Assembly: GCA_016929205.1 (NCBI GenBank) | Contig: JAFGJF010000197.1 | Location: forward strand, 1 to 8,622 | Length of the DNA: 8,622 bases | Direction: 5' to 3' | Source: Anaerolineae bacterium | Lineage (GTDB): Bacteria > Chloroflexota > Anaerolineae > JAFGEY01 | Shown here: piece by piece, positions 1-6,617 of the stretch | Position numbering within the stretch: the first letter of the stretch is position 1 | Layout: the number at the start of each line of letters is the position of its first letter | Notes under the pieces: generated by a model | The model's input: only the letters and a program-made list of their open reading frames with translations | Database searches by the model: none | What the model was told of the DNA's origin: nothing | Program-made: the position numbers and the translations under genes

Positions 1-634
1 CCCCACTCGGGGTCGGTAAAAGTCTTGTCAAAGCCGACGTCGTTGTGGTAGACGACGTTGACTTCGATGTCGGGGTTGACGTACTGGGCGCCCGCGCGAT
101 AGCCTTCGCCAAAGCGCCACACCGGTGGTACGGCATCCGTGCCCAATACTGCACCGATCTTGCCGCTTTTGGTCATCATTGCCGCCAGCGCACCGGCCAA
201 AAAGCCAGACTGATCTTCGGGAAAGTTGAGCCCCACAACATTGTCTACAATTGCTTCCTGGAACTGATCAACGCCAATGAACTTGACGTTGGGGTATTGA
301 GGGCCGGCAATCGCGGTTGCTTCGGCCATACCAAACCCAACGGTGACGATGACATCGTAGCTGGCGTCGCCAAACTGAGCGATGTTCTTGGCATAGTCCT
401 TCGAGTCCGTGGTCTCGATATACTTGATGATCGCCCCGAGTTCCTTTTCGGCTTTCTGGACGCCTTCCCAGGCGGACTGGTTAAAGGACTTGTCATCGAC
501 TTTGCCCACATCGGTGACAAGGCCGACGCAGAATACGTCGTCTTTGCTGCAGTCGGGTTCTTTGCTGCCTGTGCATGCAGCCAATGGGAACAAGAGCATA
601 ACGAGAATGAGACTGAGGATCACAATCTTGCGCA
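1..634 (-). CDS. BMP-family ABC transporter substrate-binding lipoprotein (3' end outside window)
   Basis: This is the first 211 residues of a basic-membrane-protein (BMP/Med/PnrA) family lipoprotein, the extracytoplasmic binding component of an ABC importer; characterised relatives bind nucleosides. The N-terminus MRKIVILSLI leads into a hydrophobic stretch and a lipobox LAAC with Cys21 as the predicted lipidation site. The mature part begins with a short linker and the first beta strand, FCVGLVTDVG, followed by DDKSFNQSAWEG (residues 47-58), the signature of this family. Later segments VTVGFGMAEA, FIGVDQ, GFLAGALAAMM and GKIGAVLG match the periplasmic-binding fold of BMP proteins. The ATG at 634 is preceded by AAAAGGAGAG about 10 nt upstream. 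Transcription runs out of the window, so the last third is missing; ATPase and permease genes would be expected further left but cannot be seen. The substrate cannot be told from this part. The family call is firm. Confidence 0.93.
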
Positions 635-673
635 TTTTTCTTCTCTCCTTTTATGAGACGGGGTAATAAATCT

Positions 674-710
674 GGAGGACAAAAAGAAAAACTCGACCTT
701 TTGTACCTCC
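674..710 (-). promoter_or_regulatory. Bulged hairpin in the leader of the BMP lipoprotein gene
   Basis: On the minus strand, GGAGG-T-ACAAAA (710-699) can pair with TTTTGT-CCTCC (684-674). This gives 11 base pairs with one bulged T and a loop of 14 nt. It lies between the candidate promoter at 726-753 and the start codon at 634. The 5' arm carries a Shine-Dalgarno-like GGAGG that has no start codon at a useful distance. No T-run follows, so it does not look like a simple terminator. A role in mRNA stability or leader control is possible, but only the pairing itself is visible. Confidence 0.4.
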
Positions 711-725
711 TTGTACATCTCGCGT

Positions 726-749
726 ATTATAGTCGAATTCTCCTATAAT
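726..749. repeat. 24-bp dyad with TATAAT on both strands between divergent genes
   Basis: ATTATAG (726-732) and CTATAAT (743-749) are exact inverted repeats, set symmetrically around a central GAATTC (735-740), each separated from it by two unpaired-type bases (tc). Each arm contains TATAAT reading outward on one strand. The element lies between the leftward lipoprotein gene and the rightward uvsE gene. It could be a regulator operator overlapping the lipoprotein promoter, or simply two mirrored -10-like boxes. Confidence 0.5.
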
Positions 750-753
750 GCAA
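726..753 (-). promoter_or_regulatory. Candidate sigma-70 promoter for the BMP lipoprotein gene
   Basis: The minus strand carries TTGCAT (753-748), a 16-nt spacer and a perfect TATAAT (731-726). Transcription would start near 719 and leave a leader of about 85 nt before the ATG at 634. The -35 is a weak match (three of six), so the call rests mainly on the -10 and on the position in front of the gene. Confidence 0.4.
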
Positions 754-826
754 AATGGCGGACGGCTGGGTGCATTTGGCGCTGGCGGCACAACCGGCTC
801 CTATCGTTGCCGCACTGTTCGTGTTG

Positions 827-855
827 TTGCGCTGCTTTCGGTTCTGTGCTATCCT
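827..855 (+). promoter_or_regulatory. Candidate promoter for uvsE (extended -10)
   Basis: TTGCGC at 827-832 is followed by a 17-nt spacer and TATCCT at 850-855, preceded by TG at 847-848 (extended -10 form TGcTATCCT). Transcription would begin near 862, giving a leader of about 30 nt before the ATG at 892. Spacing is ideal, but both hexamers are imperfect, so this is a sequence-only candidate. Confidence 0.35.
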
Positions 856-891
856 TGATGGCAGACGGGTTACAGAATGGGTGAGGGCAAG

Positions 892-1842
892 ATGAAACTC
901 GGTTTTGCGGTCAAGGTGCTCGGGCGAGCAGGGCTCAAATCGAATGATACGCGTCGCTGGCAGAATAATCCGCATTTGTCGGTCAGCCTGGCGTATCTGC
1001 GCGACATTTTTGTTTATTTGCGCGACAGCGAGATACAGATGTATCGCATCTCGTCCGATCTAGCGCCATACGTCACGCACCCCGATCTGCCCCAGTTTCA
1101 CAACCAGATCGACGAGTGTGCCGCCGAGCTGGCGGCTGTGGGTGAGATCGCGCGCGATCTCGCGCGCGGGGACGGGCTGCGCCTCTCGTTTCATCCTGGC
1201 GCGTATGCGGTGCTCAATTCACCGGATGACGCCATCGCACAAAAAGCGATACTTGACATCCAGGCACAGGTACGGATGCTCGACCTGATGGGGTTGAGCC
1301 GGGAGGCTGTGGTGGTCACCCATGTGGGTGGGGTCTATGATGACAAGATGGCGTCGATGGCGCGTTTTGTGGCGCGTTATCGCTCTTTGCCCGAACCGGT
1401 CAGGCTGCGCCTGGTGCTAGAGAATGACGATCGATCTTTTTCTTTGGGCGATACCTATGCGATCTATGAGCAAACTGGCATCCGCCTGGTGTTCGATCAA
1501 TTGCACTTTTTATGCCATCCCACGCCAGGGATGGCGCTGCGAGATGCTTTGGCGTTGGCGCTGAGCACGTGGCCAACTGAACAGACGCCCAAAGTTCATT
1601 ACAGCTCATCGTGCACGGCGATGTTGGCCAATCGAAACGGCGATCTCTATGAGCCGCGTCTATCACACCATGCAGATTTGATCGATCCGTTTTCCTTTGT
1701 TGCGTTTCTGCAGGCGGCGGAGGGACTGCGAGATTTCGACGTGATGCTGGAATGCAAGGCCAAGGACGTTGCGCTGTTGAGGCTGCGCCGGCATTTGGAT
1801 CGCTTTGTGCCCGATTTGGTCGAGCAGTGGGATATAAGGTGA
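892..1842 (+). CDS. uvsE: UV damage endonuclease UvsE/UVDE family
   Basis: A 316-residue TIM-barrel endonuclease of the UVDE family, which nicks DNA 5' of UV photoproducts and some other lesions and starts an excision route independent of UvrABC. The length fits bacterial members. Visible family marks in order: MKLGF at the N-terminus, YRISSDLAP (51-59), LSFHPG (98-103), THVGGVYDDK (143-152), LVLENDD (174-180), FDQLH (201-205), KVHYSS (234-239), SHHADLIDPFSF (258-269) and MLECKAKD (285-292). His101, His144, Glu177, Asp202, His205, His236, His259 or 260 and Glu287 line up with the three-metal site of the Thermus enzyme; Lys234 sits where that enzyme has a modified lysine. The residue after HPG is Ala104 instead of the usual Gln. 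I prefer the ATG at 892, which has GAGGG 4 nt upstream and gives the normal family N-terminus; an in-frame ATG at 877 would add five residues. The gene stands alone, convergent with a glycosyltransferase gene. Confidence 0.88.
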   Translation: MKLGFAVKVLGRAGLKSNDTRRWQNNPHLSVSLAYLRDIFVYLRDSEIQMYRISSDLAPYVTHPDLPQFHNQIDECAAELAAVGEIARDLARGDGLRLSFHPGAYAVLNSPDDAIAQKAILDIQAQVRMLDLMGLSREAVVVTHVGGVYDDKMASMARFVARYRSLPEPVRLRLVLENDDRSFSLGDTYAIYEQTGIRLVFDQLHFLCHPTPGMALRDALALALSTWPTEQTPKVHYSSSCTAMLANRNGDLYEPRLSHHADLIDPFSFVAFLQAAEGLRDFDVMLECKAKDVALLRLRRHLDRFVPDLVEQWDIR

Positions 1843-1858
1843 AACGTGAGGCACATTT

Positions 1859-3088
1859 CTATGTTTTTGGGTTCGCGTTTGGCGGATAAATCGCTTCGAG
1901 TTGGGGCACGATGTTGGCCCAGTCGTACTGTTGGGCAAACTGGAATGCTGCTTCACCGAGCGCCCGGCGTCGTTCTGGATGGTGCAAAAGCACGACCACA
2001 TTGTTCGCAAATTGAGCGGGGTCGTCGGCAAGGATGGCTTCCCGGCCTGAGGTAAGCGGGTAGCCATCACACCCCATCGATGTAGACACGATGGCTTGGC
2101 GCATAGCCATTGCTTCCAGCACCTTGAGTCGCGTTCCCCCTCCACTTTGAAGCGGGATGACGTACACGGCGGCGCCGGCAATGTAAGGCAGTATCTCGGG
2201 AACAAATCCGGTGATGGTAATGCCAGGCATTGTTTTGATCGAGTCCAATCGGCGGTGCGGGCGCTGGCCGGCGATAAAGAACTGCGCATCGGGTACGCGT
2301 TCGCGCACGAGCGGGAAAACCCGTTGCGCAAACCACAACACGGCATCGACATTGGGACGAAAGTCCATTTTTCCCGTGAAGACCAGGCTGTGCGGCGGCA
2401 AAAAGGATTCGTCGGGCACAAACGATTCGTACAGCGAGATATCTACGCCGTTGGGCACGACAGCCACATCGAGGTCGGGCACGATACGTTGCAGGGCGGC
2501 GGCGTCCTGGGCAGACACGGCGGCGACGGCATCGACCTGGCGACAGGCCCACGCTTCATAACGTACCAGCTTGTGCCACTGGATGAAGGAATAAACTGCC
2601 CCGGGCCAGCGCGGTGGGCGAACGATATCCGACTCAAAGACGCGTTTTTGCAGCACGTACTCGGCGTTATGGTCGTCAAAAATGATGTGGGGGGATCCCT
2701 TTTTTGGACATTCGAGAACGGTGCGCAAATAGGGGATCATCTCGATGCCCTCGAACTCGATGATATCAAAAGTGTGACGGGTGAGGCTTTGCCGCAGTTT
2801 TTCATCAAAAGCGGGCGAGGCCAAACGATGCGCCATATCCGGCAAGGTAGATGTCAGGGTGGTCCACAGGCGTTGGCTCGTCGTGCGCGCCGGCTGCGGA
2901 ACGGTGTCGATGCTTTCGCATACCTCTCGCAGCGGCTGAATCTGGTCGAGACGGCTTTCAGGCGTCGTGAAACAGAGCAGGTGAACGTGGTGTCGACGTG
3001 ACAGCCCCGCAACGAGGTTAAAATTTCGGAGACTGGTGCCCTGGTGAGGCGGATAAGGCAATTGCGGTGCCAAAACAAGGATACGCAA
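1859..3088 (-). CDS. GT4-family glycosyltransferase (Stp1-like sugar transferase)
   Basis: A complete 409-residue GT-B glycosyltransferase that would transfer a sugar from an activated donor to a glycan or lipid acceptor at the cytoplasmic face of the membrane. The N-terminal acceptor half starts MRILVLAPQLPYPPHQG, with the G-rich loop typical of GT4 enzymes, and has DDHNAEY (138-144). The donor half has VPNGVD (211-216), FTGKMDFRPN (237-246), GFVPEI (294-299) and GGGTRLKVLEAMAM (316-329), where Glu325 is the family's donor-binding glutamate. The GKMDFRPN and GGGTRLK pattern resembles the group called Stp1, known from exopolysaccharide loci. The start is a TTG at 3088, chosen because AAGAGG lies 8 nt upstream and the reading starts at the standard RILVLAPQ strand. 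The gene follows another glycosyltransferase gene by 5 bp and ends 16 bp from the convergent uvsE stop. No terminator was found in that gap. Donor and acceptor are unknown. Confidence 0.9.
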   Translation of the reverse strand: MRILVLAPQLPYPPHQGTSLRNFNLVAGLSRRHHVHLLCFTTPESRLDQIQPLREVCESIDTVPQPARTTSQRLWTTLTSTLPDMAHRLASPAFDEKLRQSLTRHTFDIIEFEGIEMIPYLRTVLECPKKGSPHIIFDDHNAEYVLQKRVFESDIVRPPRWPGAVYSFIQWHKLVRYEAWACRQVDAVAAVSAQDAAALQRIVPDLDVAVVPNGVDISLYESFVPDESFLPPHSLVFTGKMDFRPNVDAVLWFAQRVFPLVRERVPDAQFFIAGQRPHRRLDSIKTMPGITITGFVPEILPYIAGAAVYVIPLQSGGGTRLKVLEAMAMRQAIVSTSMGCDGYPLTSGREAILADDPAQFANNVVVLLHHPERRRALGEAAFQFAQQYDWANIVPQLEAIYPPNANPKT

Positions 3089-3093
3089 ACGGC

Positions 3094-4206
3094 TTACCTC
3101 TTGGCAAGTTTGCTATAGATGTCTAGTGTTTCTTGGGCAGCTCGCTGCCAGGAAAAGGCTTGGGCTCGTTTTGTTCCCTTGGCAATCATGTCTGCATGCA
3201 AGTCTTGGTCGGACAACAAGCGCCACATGGCGACTGCGAACCCTTCTGTGTCTTCTGGATCGACGCGCAAGGCTGCGTCACCAACGACCTCGGGCATGGC
3301 CGAGGTATCTGAAACCACGACGGGAATGCCACACGACATCGCCTCCAGGGGAGGAAGCCCAAAACCTTCGTAAAAAGAAGGCAGAACGAGCATTTTTGCG
3401 CCATTGTACAACAGTGGCAAATCGGCCGTCGGGACATGTCCCAGGAATTTGGCCGAATCCTGCAGGCCCAATTCTTCGACAAGCTGGTATACATCTTCGT
3501 AAAGCCATCCTGGTTTCCCGACGATGGCCAGATTGACTTGAGGTTTGTAGTTTTTGAGCAGGATGTCAAAGGCTCGAATCAACGTTTTGAGATTTTTGCG
3601 CGGTTCGATGGTGCCAACAAAAAGGATGTATTGGTCTGCCAGGTGGTGTTTTTGTTTGATTTGTTCAATGGCTTCCTGATCTTGAATGGGAAAGTAAATA
3701 GATTCCGCTGCTTCATAGATTACCGTGATCTTGTTTTTTGGCGTCCCCGTCAGGCGTACCAGATCTTGTTTGGTCGCTTCTGAAACGGCAATGATGTGAC
3801 TGGCACGGCGAACGGCGCGATCGATCAGCCCATAGTATCTCGCACTATCTCGGGTGAGAAAGTGGGGATAGAGCAGAAAGTGCAGATCGTGAACGGTGAT
3901 GACGTTTGGGCGGCGATAGCGGAAGGGCGGGATAAAATCCGTCCAATGGATAACATCAAGGGTGCTTTGCATCAACAGCTCGATGCTAAGCAAGTACTGT
4001 TCCAAAGGGTGATGTGATGGCGTCCACAAAGAAACGCGCCGGAAATTCTGCTGCGAGATCAACGTACTGTGGTCAGCCTGGCGCTGAAAAACAAAGTATG
4101 AATTCTCCTGGTCGATGGAAGCCAGGGCATATATCAGATTGCGTGTATACTGGGGGATGCCCCCTTGAATGTAATATCCAAGACGAGCGTCTATGGCAAT
4201 GCGCAT
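3094..4206 (-). CDS. GT4-family glycosyltransferase
   Basis: A complete 370-residue GT-B glycosyltransferase of family GT4, probably acting in cell-surface polysaccharide assembly. It opens with MRIAIDARLG and the nucleotide-sugar enzyme loop QGGIPQYTRNL (14-24). ITVHDLHFLLYP (103-114) and AVSEATKQDL (140-149) mark the acceptor half. VGTIEPRKNL (197-206), FLGHVP (254-259), PSFYEGFGLPPLEAM (276-290) and SDTSAMPEV (299-307) mark the donor half. Glu280 and Glu288 form the EX7E pair of retaining GT4 enzymes. I chose the ATG at 4206: it gives the family N-terminus, has AGGAG 13 nt and a weaker AAGAG about 4 nt upstream, and lies about 95 nt behind a consensus promoter. A longer reading from the ATG at 4305 would begin at or before the predicted transcription start and adds 33 residues with no family character. 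It is the first gene of a two-gene glycosyltransferase unit. Confidence 0.92.
   Translation of the reverse strand: MRIAIDARLGYYIQGGIPQYTRNLIYALASIDQENSYFVFQRQADHSTLISQQNFRRVSLWTPSHHPLEQYLLSIELLMQSTLDVIHWTDFIPPFRYRRPNVITVHDLHFLLYPHFLTRDSARYYGLIDRAVRRASHIIAVSEATKQDLVRLTGTPKNKITVIYEAAESIYFPIQDQEAIEQIKQKHHLADQYILFVGTIEPRKNLKTLIRAFDILLKNYKPQVNLAIVGKPGWLYEDVYQLVEELGLQDSAKFLGHVPTADLPLLYNGAKMLVLPSFYEGFGLPPLEAMSCGIPVVVSDTSAMPEVVGDAALRVDPEDTEGFAVAMWRLLSDQDLHADMIAKGTKRAQAFSWQRAAQETLDIYSKLAKR
3097..3102 (-). promoter_or_regulatory. Shine-Dalgarno site that sets the TTG start of the downstream GT4 gene
   Basis: AAGAGG (3102-3097) lies 8 nt before the TTG at 3088 and is itself made of the last two sense codons (Lys-Arg) of the upstream glycosyltransferase, whose TAA is at 3096-3094. 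This layout suggests translational coupling between the two genes. Confidence 0.6.
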
Positions 4207-4257
4207 AAAACTCTTTTCTCTCCTGTACGTATTTGGGGACGCCACGGTCTCCAGGTT

Positions 4258-4289
4258 ATGATGCGGAGCCTTCCGCGTTCCCCCATCAT
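4258..4289 (-). promoter_or_regulatory. Hairpin in the leader of the glycosyltransferase operon
   Basis: On the minus strand ATGAT (4289-4285), an 8-nt G-rich bulge, GCGGA (4276-4272), loop AGGC, TCCGC (4267-4263) and ATCAT (4262-4258) form two stacked 5-bp helices. It lies within the predicted leader between the promoter at 4309-4336 and the start codon at 4206. No U-run follows directly, so it is not a plain terminator; a regulatory or stabilising leader structure is possible. I did not recognise a known riboswitch or JUMPstart/ops element. Confidence 0.35.
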
Positions 4290-4308
4290 TGGAGGAGAGA
4301 ACCACCCT

Positions 4309-4336
4309 ATTATAACCTCTATTCGATTATTGTCAA
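4309..4336 (-). promoter_or_regulatory. Consensus sigma-70 promoter for the two-gene glycosyltransferase operon
   Basis: The minus strand has a perfect TTGACA (4336-4331), a 16-nt spacer and a perfect TATAAT (4314-4309). Predicted transcription starts near 4302, leaving a leader of about 95 nt before the ATG at 4206. It sits in the 187-bp gap between the sulfotransferase stop and the glycosyltransferase start, the only sizeable gap in the minus-strand gene row. It indicates that the glycosyltransferases can be transcribed separately from the sulfatase/cca group. I saw no clear terminator for the upstream group in the same gap. Confidence 0.8.
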
Positions 4337-4393
4337 ACGGATCCAAGCGTCACATCCATTTCTCAGATCGTGTTCTTGCATCGTTGGCGGCCA

Positions 4394-4966
4394 TCATCCT
4401 CGCCGTCGATACAGAGCGGGATCGATGACCCGGGCCATTTTCTGCGTATCCAACACAGATCCCAAAAAACGATCGACAAGTTGAATGCTATGGGCAGGAT
4501 ATCGCAAAGTGGCATTATAGTCCACGTAAAGCACCTCGATATTGGGCTGTTCATCCAGCCAGCTTTCGACGTGTTCGAGGTGTTTTTGAAACGCCAGGGC
4601 AATCTTGTCGTCGCTGACCCTGTCGGTAGGTTCTCCACGTCGAATCAACATGCGTCTTTGTGATTCCAGGATCTCTTGAATGTTTCTGCGCATAAAGATG
4701 ACCTTGTAATTATAGTCGGATGGCAGCTTGAGCAGGAGGGCTGAAATCACTTTCACCGCTTTGTTTTCCGCATCCGGCAGCCAGGCCGTGTCCTCTGGAA
4801 GCTGCTTGACGCGTTCGAATTCATAGTAACCCTTGGGATTGTCTTCGTCGGCCGTTCGGATTTCATCCGTGAGGACATCCATACCTCCGGCATGGAGCAT
4901 TTTCATCATCATTGACGTGCCCGAGCGAGGTAGTCCGGAGACAATGGTAATCGTTTTTTGAGTCAT
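4394..4966 (-). CDS. Small P-loop sulfotransferase-family protein
   Basis: A 190-residue cytoplasmic protein of the sulfotransferase fold, which normally moves a sulfuryl group from PAPS to an alcohol or amine acceptor. The N-terminal strand and 5'-phosphosulfate loop are SGLPRSGTSMMMKML (10-24). ADEDNPKGYYEFERV (39-53) is typical of a bacterial and cyanobacterial subgroup. VIFMRRNIQEILESQ (89-103) matches the 3'-phosphate site, with Arg93 or Arg94 and Ser102. VLYVDYNATLRYP (145-157) and VDRFLG (164-169) correspond to the conserved end of the fold. It is shorter than most sulfotransferases (about 250-300 residues) but keeps both PAPS-binding elements, so it does not look broken. The ATG at 4966 has AAAGGA 5 nt upstream. 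It follows the cca-like gene by 12 bp and ends a row that also holds two sulfatases. The acceptor cannot be told from the sequence. Confidence 0.82.
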   Translation of the reverse strand: MTQKTITIVSGLPRSGTSMMMKMLHAGGMDVLTDEIRTADEDNPKGYYEFERVKQLPEDTAWLPDAENKAVKVISALLLKLPSDYNYKVIFMRRNIQEILESQRRMLIRRGEPTDRVSDDKIALAFQKHLEHVESWLDEQPNIEVLYVDYNATLRYPAHSIQLVDRFLGSVLDTQKMARVIDPALYRRRG

Positions 4967-4978
4967 ATGAGTCCTTTC

Positions 4979-6613
4979 TCAATGTTTGGATGAACTGGAC
5001 GCGTCGAGCCAGGTTCGTGCGTAGCCAAGCGCTTCGTCTCGCGTATGGACCTCACCAGCAGCCTGTGCTTCGTGCAGTGCATCAAGCAGTTGACCGACCC
5101 GGGGTCCAGGCGCTGCCAGGCCATAGTTTATCAGATCGTGGCCTGAAAGCAAATCTGGGGGATCGATGATCTCGGTTCTGCGATCGTGATACGCCACGAG
5201 CAATTCGGTTGCTGTTTCGATCAGGGCTTGCCACGCCTGGTCCGGGGAGGTGTCTGTGCGGGCAAGATGAACGGCCAGGGCGATGAACAGGGCATCGATG
5301 CCGGCCTCGCCTATGTCGTGAAAAAAACGATAGATCATTCGCCGCGTCAGTGCCGGTTCGGTCACAAGCGCGCCCAGGCGGGGATAGGATGCAATGGAGA
5401 CGCGCAGCAAGTCGATCTCGCGGTTGCTGCAATGCCATTTTTTGCCGAGCCCGGCGGCGATTTGAGCCGAGTCTTCTGGCACAGCACGCGCGCGAGTCAG
5501 AGGGGATGCGTCGCCAATGTTGTGCATCAAGACCGCACATTTGAGCAGGGCCAGGTGTGTGCGTTCGTCACAGATCGACGTATCAACCCTTTGCTGAATC
5601 TGCGGCGCCAGGTTGTGGAGCCGCCGTGGAATCGGTAACGCACCTGGCGCTTGTATGGACGCCAGGAGGTGTTCAATCGCGCGCACACCAGCCAGGGCAT
5701 CTTTCAGCCTGTCGGGAAGGCCGGTCGATAGTGGCCCGGCGCGCTCCACGGGGCAGGCGAATGGCGGTACAATCTGGTGCAGCAGCCCTACAACGTATAG
5801 TTCTTCAAGGGCTTGTGCTGCACCCGGCAAGGCCAGGATTTTGAACCATTCGTCGCGTATTCGTTCCTGGGAGGTTTGCTGTAGCAAGGACGCCGCTGCA
5901 GACAATTGATCCCGAGTTTGAGGGTCGATCGTGCACCCAAATTGGGAGCGCATGCGGACTGCGCGCAAGGTTCGTATGGGATCGTTGGTAAAACTGCTGG
6001 ATGACGTGGCGCGCAAGATGCCGGCCGACAAATCCTGGCACCCATTCAGAGGATCGATGATGTGCCAGGTGCCGCCGGTTTGGCGTTCCAGGGCAATGGC
6101 ATTGATCGTCAAGTCTCGATCGTGCAGATCGGCTTGCAGGTCCTGACCGCGCAGGGAGGCCACGTCGATGTAGGTCGTTGCCTCGTTTTTGGTGGGCAAG
6201 ACAACGCGTCCCGTGCGGCGCTCGCGATCGATGCCAACGTAGGCGGCGCCAAGCTGGTTGGCGATCTGCCGGGCGATGGTCAGCCCGTTTCCGTCGACTG
6301 CAAAATCGAGATCGTGCGTCTTTTTTCCCAACAGCAAATCGCGCACGCTGCCACCGACGAGATAGATGGGCGTTTCTTTGACCATGTCAAACACGCGGAT
6401 GATCAAGGGATAGTGTTCGATCGCCCGGGCAATCTGGACGTCAGGCGTAACCAGGAAAGTATGAGGCATTTCCTTTGGTCGATTTCGTTTTGCCAGGTAT
6501 GTTGCTTCTTGCTCGCTGTTGCCCACACCGACGACGCGCCCCCTGACGGTTGCCACCCAGCGGCCAAGGTACGGGCTGAGATCGGGACTCGTAGTCGCTG
6601 CCTGTCTGTCCAT
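4979..6613 (-). CDS. cca: CCA tRNA nucleotidyltransferase / poly(A) polymerase family, with DUF5678-like N-terminus
   Basis: A 544-residue class II nucleotidyltransferase, most likely adding or repairing the 3' CCA of tRNA. Residues about 12-57 (YLGRWVATVRGRVVGVG, then an E-A-K helix and a Pro-rich end) resemble the small DUF5678 domain. The catalytic head follows: YLVGGSVRDLLLG (84-96), metal-binding DLD (101-103), ERRTGRV (131-137), DRDLTINAIA (165-174), DPLNG (187-191), DPIRTLRAVR (211-220) and the neck ERIRDEWFKIL (250-260). A putative HD region reads VLMHNIGD (361-368), where active enzymes have HD. The C-terminus has DLLSGHDLINYGLAAPGP (487-504), usual in this family. I use the ATG at 6613, 4 bp after the sulfatase stop; a GTG at 6631 would add six residues and overlap the sulfatase gene. 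A true poly(A) polymerase activity cannot be excluded by sequence alone. Confidence 0.88.
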   Translation of the reverse strand: MDRQAATTSPDLSPYLGRWVATVRGRVVGVGNSEQEATYLAKRNRPKEMPHTFLVTPDVQIARAIEHYPLIIRVFDMVKETPIYLVGGSVRDLLLGKKTHDLDFAVDGNGLTIARQIANQLGAAYVGIDRERRTGRVVLPTKNEATTYIDVASLRGQDLQADLHDRDLTINAIALERQTGGTWHIIDPLNGCQDLSAGILRATSSSSFTNDPIRTLRAVRMRSQFGCTIDPQTRDQLSAAASLLQQTSQERIRDEWFKILALPGAAQALEELYVVGLLHQIVPPFACPVERAGPLSTGLPDRLKDALAGVRAIEHLLASIQAPGALPIPRRLHNLAPQIQQRVDTSICDERTHLALLKCAVLMHNIGDASPLTRARAVPEDSAQIAAGLGKKWHCSNREIDLLRVSIASYPRLGALVTEPALTRRMIYRFFHDIGEAGIDALFIALAVHLARTDTSPDQAWQALIETATELLVAYHDRRTEIIDPPDLLSGHDLINYGLAAPGPRVGQLLDALHEAQAAGEVHTRDEALGYARTWLDASSSSKH

Positions 6614-6617
6614 CGTC

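Noticed and set aside
45..656. 203-codon plus-strand open frame
   Set aside because: It lies antisense to the clear BMP lipoprotein gene, lacks any recognisable domain and has no credible ribosome site; the minus strand carries the family motifs.
744..749. Plus-strand TATAAT as the uvsE promoter
   Set aside because: No -35 lies at 15-19 bp (the TTGTAC at 711-716 is 27 bp away), and a better-placed extended -10 candidate lies at 847-855.
1843..1858. Possible terminator between uvsE and the convergent glycosyltransferase gene
   Set aside because: The 16-bp gap contains no inverted repeat or T-run.
2096..3001. 301-codon plus-strand open frame
   Set aside because: It is a mirror of the minus-strand glycosyltransferase gene; its translation is rich in His, Arg and Gly and has no family motif.
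4207..4305. N-terminal extension of the first glycosyltransferase from an ATG at 4305
   Set aside because: The ATG sits at or before the predicted transcription start of a consensus promoter, and the extra 33 residues show no domain character.
4337..4393. Possible terminator after the sulfotransferase gene
   Set aside because: Only a 4-bp GGAT/ATCC pairing without a T-run is present.
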